NCBI GenBank assembly: GCA_021234155.1
Contig: JAJEKV010000008.1
Location: 1,066,508-1,130,507 of the forward strand
DNA length: 64,000 bases
Reading direction: 5' to 3'
Source of the DNA: Isoetes taiwanensis
Taxonomy: Eukaryota > Streptophyta > Lycopodiopsida > Isoetales > Isoetaceae
Of this stretch, positions 58,901-64,000 are shown in pieces (positions within the stretch are counted from its first letter, which is position 1; each line of letters opens with the position of its first letter). Made by a program: the position numbers and the translations under genes. The notes under the pieces were generated by a model, which was not told the DNA's origin, searched no databases, and saw only the letters and a program-made list of their open reading frames with translations.

Positions 58901-59205
58901 AAATTTGACCTTTGAAGATTCTTTAGGGGGTACCTCCAGTCACAAGAAGCTTTTGTGCACTTCAAGAATATTTTGGCTTCCTTTAATAATTTTTGACTTC
59001 AATAATGGTTGCTCCATAAAAGGAAAGAATATTTTCTAACAAAGAAATTTATTCCTTGATTAATGTGGCATTTCGAATCAAGGCCATCTGCGAAATGGTC
59101 CTTAGATCAATCCCAAGTTAAACCTCTTTTAAAATGTTTGAACTCTTAATGCACCCCTAAAATTTGCTTCTTTATTGAAGCCATTGCAATGTCATAAAAG
59201 AAAAT
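58901..59205 (+). other. decayed 3' part of LINE ORF2
   Basis: AT-rich, with no frame open beyond short stretches. It lies between the last readable LINE residues and the open frame at 59206. Confidence 0.35.
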
Positions 59206-59799
59206 TTGGAGACAGATATAATAGTTGCTGGAATTCCATTGGGCTATACAGGGGCCATTTTGAATTATTTGTATCTTCTCTCAATGTTATTGATTCTAAT
59301 GCTCCATATTCTGACTGTGACAGAATATCTAATGTTTCTTAAGGGGGAAGGTGCCACAAAAAATTTGGACCGGAACATTGACAGTTATGAGATAGCCCTG
59401 CATCAAAGTCAGCAAGTTGGTAAAAAATTAACATTGAAGCAATTATGTGAGATGACAGACGAGTTCTTAAAAGAGGTGGAAAGTTCTAGAACAAGAGAAG
59501 CAGTATGGGCAGAAAGTTATACCCGAGAGTTCATGCAAATGCACATTCTGTTCGAGTTTCTTTTTAATACTCACTTCAACATGACAGAAACACAGTTAAG
59601 TAGGTACAGGAAAATGTATTACATCCATAAGCTTCTGACAGACTTATATGGTACCTTACTTCTACTGATGGGGAAGGAAAGTTTAGCAATGCTACTTATG
59701 CAAAATGACAAAGGCAAAGGCAGCTACATTCAGGGTTCTACAACAGAATTCTATCAGCACTATGAATGGTTCAACAACAATCTTGACAGCCATAACTAA
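59206..59799 (+). CDS. 197-codon intact ORF of unknown function
   Basis: An unbroken frame from ATG 59206 to TAA. Residues about 8-46 are hydrophobic (AGIPLGYTGAILNYLYLLSM), then a charged helical region (KKLTLKQLCEMTDEFLKEVE, RYRKMYYIHKLLTDLYGTLL) ends GSTTEFYQHYEWFNNN. It does not look like the RNase H or zinc tail expected at the end of LINE ORF2. An intact frame in a badly broken element is odd. It may be a separately inserted gene fragment, with only the part from about 59340 being truly coding. I do not recognise the family. Confidence 0.45.
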   Translation: METDIIVAGIPLGYTGAILNYLYLLSMLLILMLHILTVTEYLMFLKGEGATKNLDRNIDSYEIALHQSQQVGKKLTLKQLCEMTDEFLKEVESSRTREAVWAESYTREFMQMHILFEFLFNTHFNMTETQLSRYRKMYYIHKLLTDLYGTLLLLMGKESLAMLLMQNDKGKGSYIQGSTTEFYQHYEWFNNNLDSHN

Positions 59800-60236
59800 A
59801 CCATCAATCCTTTATTATAGCCTTCCATTTTGTCCTTCATATACTCTCATTCCATCAACCATGCTCATCCCCATGATTTCCAGAAATCAACTTTTGAAGA
59901 TCATGGTTGGTTATTTTGTTTGCTTTTACAGGAATTCGAGGACAGAGACTTGAAGAATTCTTATTGAATTCGTGCTTCCAAGAATCAGAACTCCACTTAG
60001 GAATTTCAGAGTTACAATTTGGATTTTGTTAAACTTTTTATCCCACAATCGACTGCTATCTCTATCTGCATACTATTATTATTACTTCTTTTTGATGCTC
60101 ATGAAGAGTATCAAATTTTCTCCTCTTGTCATGCCTTTTAATAGTGTGACAAAAAGGATTGTATGGCTTTATCTAATTAATGGAAAAATCTACCCTTATT
60201 CTAAAAAAAAAAAAAAAAAAAAAAAAATTTGAATAT
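59800..60236 (+). other. LINE 3' untranslated region and poly-A run
   Basis: AT-rich tail with GGAAAAATCTACCCTTATTC before 25 A bases (60203-60227), then nine bases up to the target duplication at 60237. Confidence 0.6.
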
Positions 60237-60248
60237 GAAATATACTTT

Positions 60249-61164
60249 ACACAAAAGCTTTGAATATATATTGTGTTATTGTAAAATAACTTTTTTTTTG
60301 TTTTATGGCATTCATCTTGTCGATTATTAGAGACAAAATACAAGCATGCTTGACATTATTGGTTCTAGATAAAAGTGTTGTATTATTCTATTATGTATAT
60401 GATTTGCTATATTAAGTCCAATAATTTGTATGTATATACCAGTCAATAATTTTAGTGGGTACAAATAGATATGCATCAAATTGCGCCATTGACTTTGGCC
60501 TCCTTTTGCTTCTTCTTGTTATGGTACATTACGCTTCCAATCGCCATTCGATTACACTGTAAGATGAACCATGAGGACCTCTGTAAGGTGCTTTGTCGGT
60601 CGCGGCATAGAACGTGGTTGCTATGAATCCGTCCCCGCTTCTATCCTAATCCCGCCGATGTTGTGATCCATATTCTATGGAATCCGAGCATGGTTTGTTC
60701 ATGATCGAAAAGGATCTCCTCGGAGCCTGCTGATGGCGATGAATCATAATAGTTTTGGCATTTATGTTGTTTGATCATGCTATATTTATGCCAACAAAAT
60801 GCGCTGATGCGATTTGTACTACGAAAATCTTTGTTTTGTAACCACTTGCTTGCCATTATTTATTGAAACATGCTTCTTATTTTGTTCTATAAATTTCGTA
60901 GTCGTCCATGATGGTATAAAATAATATGCAATTTTCTACTTTTGTATCGCCAACTTTCATTCATAATATGGGCATTTGCATCATTATTTTTGAATGTCCT
61001 TCAATTTCAACACAAAATGCATATTCCCAGTACAAAAGTATGGTTAAATCAATACAAAGGTAAATAATCGGCTTCTACACCGCGATTTTGGAATAGACAT
61101 AATCTCAATTTAATTGAATGATGGTTTGAAGGATACACTTGCATCAACTACAATAGAAAAAGAA
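60249..61164. other. AT-rich intergenic DNA
   Basis: No gene recognised. The minus ORF 60641-60856 has no domain. Confidence 0.4.
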
Positions 61165-61961
61165 AGAATGGCAATCAGGGAGCAATTTGCAGATTACCAA
61201 TCAGACCAAATATCATGTAGACAGTTGTATTGGCAGTGGAGAACATTTTTCCAGATGTAGCCTGATAGATTAATTCATGATAAGATGGACCAACACAAGA
61301 CTTTCTTGCCAAAGCTAGATCCTTTGCCCAAGCGTTGTCGAAATGCTTTTCAGATGAAAGTAAACTTGGCGGGTGTCTTGTTTGGGCATGGAACTGGCAC
61401 CTATGATCATATTGTGCTTGATATATGGAGAGATGATCTGAATTTCCATGTGAGTTCTATTTTCAAGCGCTTGAGAACACTAGAGAGAGGATCGATAGAA
61501 GGAAGGAGGTATTCTCCCTCAGCCCCCATTTTTTAGGAGAACTTGGGATGAGTTCCCCGTATTTAAGAAACAACGGCCAGAGGAGCTATGTGTTCAATTG
61601 GACAACTGTTAGAAAGGAAACAAGAATAGATGGATGTTTGGGGCAATGTCATACTTGATAGCAGTAGGAGTATTCAAGATTCTGAAGGTGGGGTTCATGA
61701 TGGTTGGGCATACACATGATGATATAGATATATTCTTCGAAACTTTCTCTACCAAGCTCAAGAGAGAAAATGTGACTAGTCTCCTTGAACCAATTGGATA
61801 TGTTTGAGAGCTACATTGACCCCAACCCAATGGCTTTCTTGATGGATGAGGTTGCAGATTGGAAATCATTTGTCGAGGGATACATACTAGATGGTAAGGA
61901 TAAGTTGACAGGGCGCACAAAGCCACTTCAGTTCAAGTTTTGGGTGAGGGATGTGTTATGA
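61165..61961 (+). pseudogene. transposase-like protein remnant (DUF7869 type)
   Basis: MAIREQFADYQSDQISCRQL (about 61168) precedes KMDQHKTFLPKLDPL (61282 on), then LAGVLFGHGTGTYD (about 61363-61404). ELCVQLDNC (about 61583-61609), a stop, NKNRWMFG, VGFMMVGHTHDDIDIFFETFS (61690-61752) and KPLQFKFWVRD (61921-61953) follow. The order MDQ-KT-LP, QLDNC-ENKN, GHTH-DID-FSRFS, KPLQFKF is that of a family of unknown function in plants, algae and animals (DUF7869, number from memory), thought to be transposon-related. The acidic residues in LDN, HDDID and the region between could form an RNase H-like core (inference). There are three frame breaks and one stop. Confidence 0.7.
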
Positions 61962-63350
61962 ATATGGTAGCTTCGGGAGTGGTCCTGGATGTTAGTCTTG
62001 GTGGACTAGCATGGATGTGTAAGAATGGCAAATTATGGGCAAAGCAAGGCAAATTAATGGCAAGGAAACCTTATAATAGTTATCCTATATTATAATGTTA
62101 TAGGATGTTATATCCCGCCCTAATTTGCACGACGCAGATTATTCCAGCTCAACGGCCCAGATTACGCTAAGAATACGAAGGGCTTGGGCACATTAGGGGG
62201 CTCACATTAGGGTGGTAAGTACTTTGCACATCGGCAATCCTTGGAGCTCCGTGAGAAGGCCAGGGCACCAAGTCAAAGAGGGCCGAAAATCTTGTGGGTT
62301 GCACTAACTATATGCAGCTCGACCATGGTGCCCATGGAGCAACTCTACAAGCCGGTTCCTTTGCTTTTTGCTATCAGGCAGTTCTTATACAAATCAAGAT
62401 ATGCTCAAGCAAAAACTGCGTGGAAGCTTTATTTTACTTCCATTTAGCTTCGCAAGTTTTGCGGTATTTTATTGCATCTGCTTGAGCTTGGTTAGGTGAA
62501 TCTGCGAAGTTTTGTTCTTGATTTAGAAGCCATTTATTTTTCTTGCTTTGGGACATGGCTTTGGGATGACAAAACTTCTTCTTTGGCAAAACCTCTTCTT
62601 TGGCGGCAGATTATAGGGACGACACGGTGAAGCAAGATGACAAAGGGCCATGTGGAATGTCTTTCCTGTTTTACTTTGTTCTGTATCTTTTATTGAGCTT
62701 CAAATCCCTAACTTTTTGAGTCGATTTTACCGCCAATTTGAGCTATGTAGGCTTCTTTGCTGCAGGCAGATGGGAACCGAATAGATTAGATAAGTTCCTC
62801 CTTTCCTCTTTTTTTTAGACTTCAGGGTTAGCTTTTACGGGCCCCGGATCGAGCTTTGACATGATTTAACACACATTTTATTGGCGACATCTATATATTC
62901 CATTTAAACATGAACCGCAATATGGTTCTACAAATGAGCTCTCGAGGTAATCAAAGCTTTTATACCTATTAATATTTCTATTACATTTTTTCATATTACC
63001 CCTATTTGAAGCGGAGGTCATATCCAACATCTCTCGAAGTTTCACGCCCTTGAACATGGCTCCTAGTGCGACACTTAAAACCCATTAAAGCATCAAGTTT
63101 AAGTTCATGCATTTGCTAAAGTTGTTCATTCACAACCCTGCATCATTCAAGTAATTTATGCAACTCGCATTGATGCTACACATAGACGCGGTTTTAAACT
63201 AAGCCTAGGACTCAAGTTTGATTGTTATCCTTACATCTTGGTTCTACATTGGTTGTTGGTTGATTGGTTGGTAACATCATTCATCCGGGCTTGCGGGCCT
63301 TTGTCATTCACAAGCGGCTTTATCATTCTGATATTGAGGCAACATAACTT
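61962..63350. other. intergenic DNA, no gene recognised
   Basis: Only short ORFs, with no recognised domain or repeat. Confidence 0.4.
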
Positions 63351-63423
63351 TTAAAATTGGGGGATAATAACCATGGTGAGGCGCTTCGGATGGGCGCCAT
63401 GGTGATGACGGCAGCGGCGGTTT

Positions 63424-63894
63424 GTGGAATCCCTCATAACTTGCATCCCGACTCCGTTTTCAGCGATCTTTGGTTGCTGGAAAGCTCTTTTCAGTGATCC
63501 TTCTTTTGCACATATTTTTCTTCGGTTTTTGCTGTGTTTGGGGGCCGGATTTGATCCCCTGTTGCGGCCTTTTTGCTGTAAACCCCGAGGCATGGTGATG
63601 GCGGGTAATTACGACCGAGTTTGGGCTGGAGAAGGTGGGGCGAGGATTAGATGTCGAGATGCTGCGAGAGGAAAGAAAGGGAGGCAAGGATATATCCAAA
63701 CCTCTGCGTCGCCTTGGCACTGGATCTTCAAGAGCCAATTCTTAGCCGGGGATGTATCCAATGGCGGCCGGTGGATTCCTGGGTGGAGTCGCTTTTTGGG
63801 AATCCGAGGTAGGATGGAGGATAGAGGTGGTGCCCAGCTCAATGCCACCTTTGGAGTCTGTAACTTTGCCATCCTTGGTTGGTGTGAATGGTGA
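63424..63894 (+). CDS. 156-codon GC-rich ORF of unknown function
   Basis: Open from ATG 63424 to a TGA. The N terminus is hydrophobic and cysteine-containing (FSAIFGCWKALFSDP), and the rest is Gly/Arg-rich (GMVMAGNYDRVWAGEGGARI; GRWIPGWSRFLGIRGRMEDR). It lies at the right edge in a GC-rich stretch (63360-64000) that looks like the 5' part of a plant LINE or of a gene continuing beyond the window. ORFs on the other strand are equally long, so coding status is uncertain. Confidence 0.3.
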   Translation: MESLITCIPTPFSAIFGCWKALFSDPSFAHIFLRFLLCLGAGFDPLLRPFCCKPRGMVMAGNYDRVWAGEGGARIRCRDAARGKKGRQGYIQTSASPWHWIFKSQFLAGDVSNGGRWIPGWSRFLGIRGRMEDRGGAQLNATFGVCNFAILGWCEW

Positions 63895-64000
63895 TGTGCT
63901 GCCCAGAGGACCCCTTTTCGGATGCTCTGCAGAGCTCCCAGAGGTGGTGCCTCAAGCGACCCACGAGCCCCAACTCCTCATGCATGGAAAGGTAATGACA

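Larger units (their letters stand above)
48161..60236 (+). mobile_element. LINE with 5' inversion, host to three nested insertions
   Basis: The 12-bp sequence GAAATATACTTT occurs at 48149-48160 and 60237-60248, just outside the element, as a target duplication. Similarity extends weakly further, so exact ends are uncertain. The body reads plus: ORF1 C-half with zinc knuckle, endonuclease (55749 on), RT (57057-58900), a 3' ORF and a poly-A run (60203-60227). The first about 310 bp of element sequence lie inverted at the left end. Nested insertions are 48401-49480, 50399-51367 and about 51715-55150. Confidence 0.75.

Overview
This is nuclear DNA from a land plant with a large, repeat-filled genome. 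The support is a split helicase gene with GT-AG introns, PPR gene debris, LINEs with DUF4283/zinc-knuckle ORF1 proteins, tRNA-derived SINE heads, and a Ty3/gypsy chromovirus whose LTRs carry plant telo-box and G-box motifs. I cannot name the species. Nothing bacterial, organellar or CRISPR-like was seen, and no rRNA or canonical tRNA gene.

Layout. 1-7446: a minus-strand, many-exon UPF1/SMUBP2-like superfamily 1 helicase gene running off the left edge. 7800-8250: a PPR gene remnant. 8250-11408: gene-poor DNA. 11409-24473: a complete 13-kb LTR retrotransposon with a 5-bp target duplication (ATGAG). It has two 1.6-kb LTRs, a tRNA-iMet-type primer site, gag, protease, RT, RNase H and integrase with a chromodomain, and a polypurine tract. 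Upstream of gag it carries a histone H3-like module (13597-14680) with both an ARTKQT tail and a collinear histone fold. 24474-31500: intergenic DNA with a second PPR remnant (26.7-27.3 kb). 31.6-45.0 kb: nested LINE remains on both strands, a related solo-LTR-like segment and two SINE-like pieces. 45.2-48.1 kb: an unusual segment with six copies of a 20-21-bp palindrome, unknown ORFs and an FCP1/NIF-like HAD phosphatase remnant. 48.15-60.24 kb: one LINE with a twin-priming type 5' inversion, split by a 1.1-kb mRNA-like retrocopy, a 1-kb GC-rich insertion and a 3.4-kb second LINE. 61.2-62.0 kb: a remnant of a transposase-like family (DUF7869 type). 62-64 kb: unassigned.

In unrelated coding units (helicase, H3-like module, protease, chromodomain, PPR) the reading frame is broken mainly by single-base deletions, while splice borders and key residues survive. 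This suggests draft-assembly indels as well as real decay, so the breaks should not be taken as proof of pseudogenes.

The best candidate for something undescribed is the H3-like module in the chromovirus. A chromodomain integrase reads modified histone tails, the LTRs carry telo-box sites, and the same element encodes a protein whose N-terminus copies the H3 tail and whose second part aligns with the H3 core from the alpha-N helix to the C terminus.
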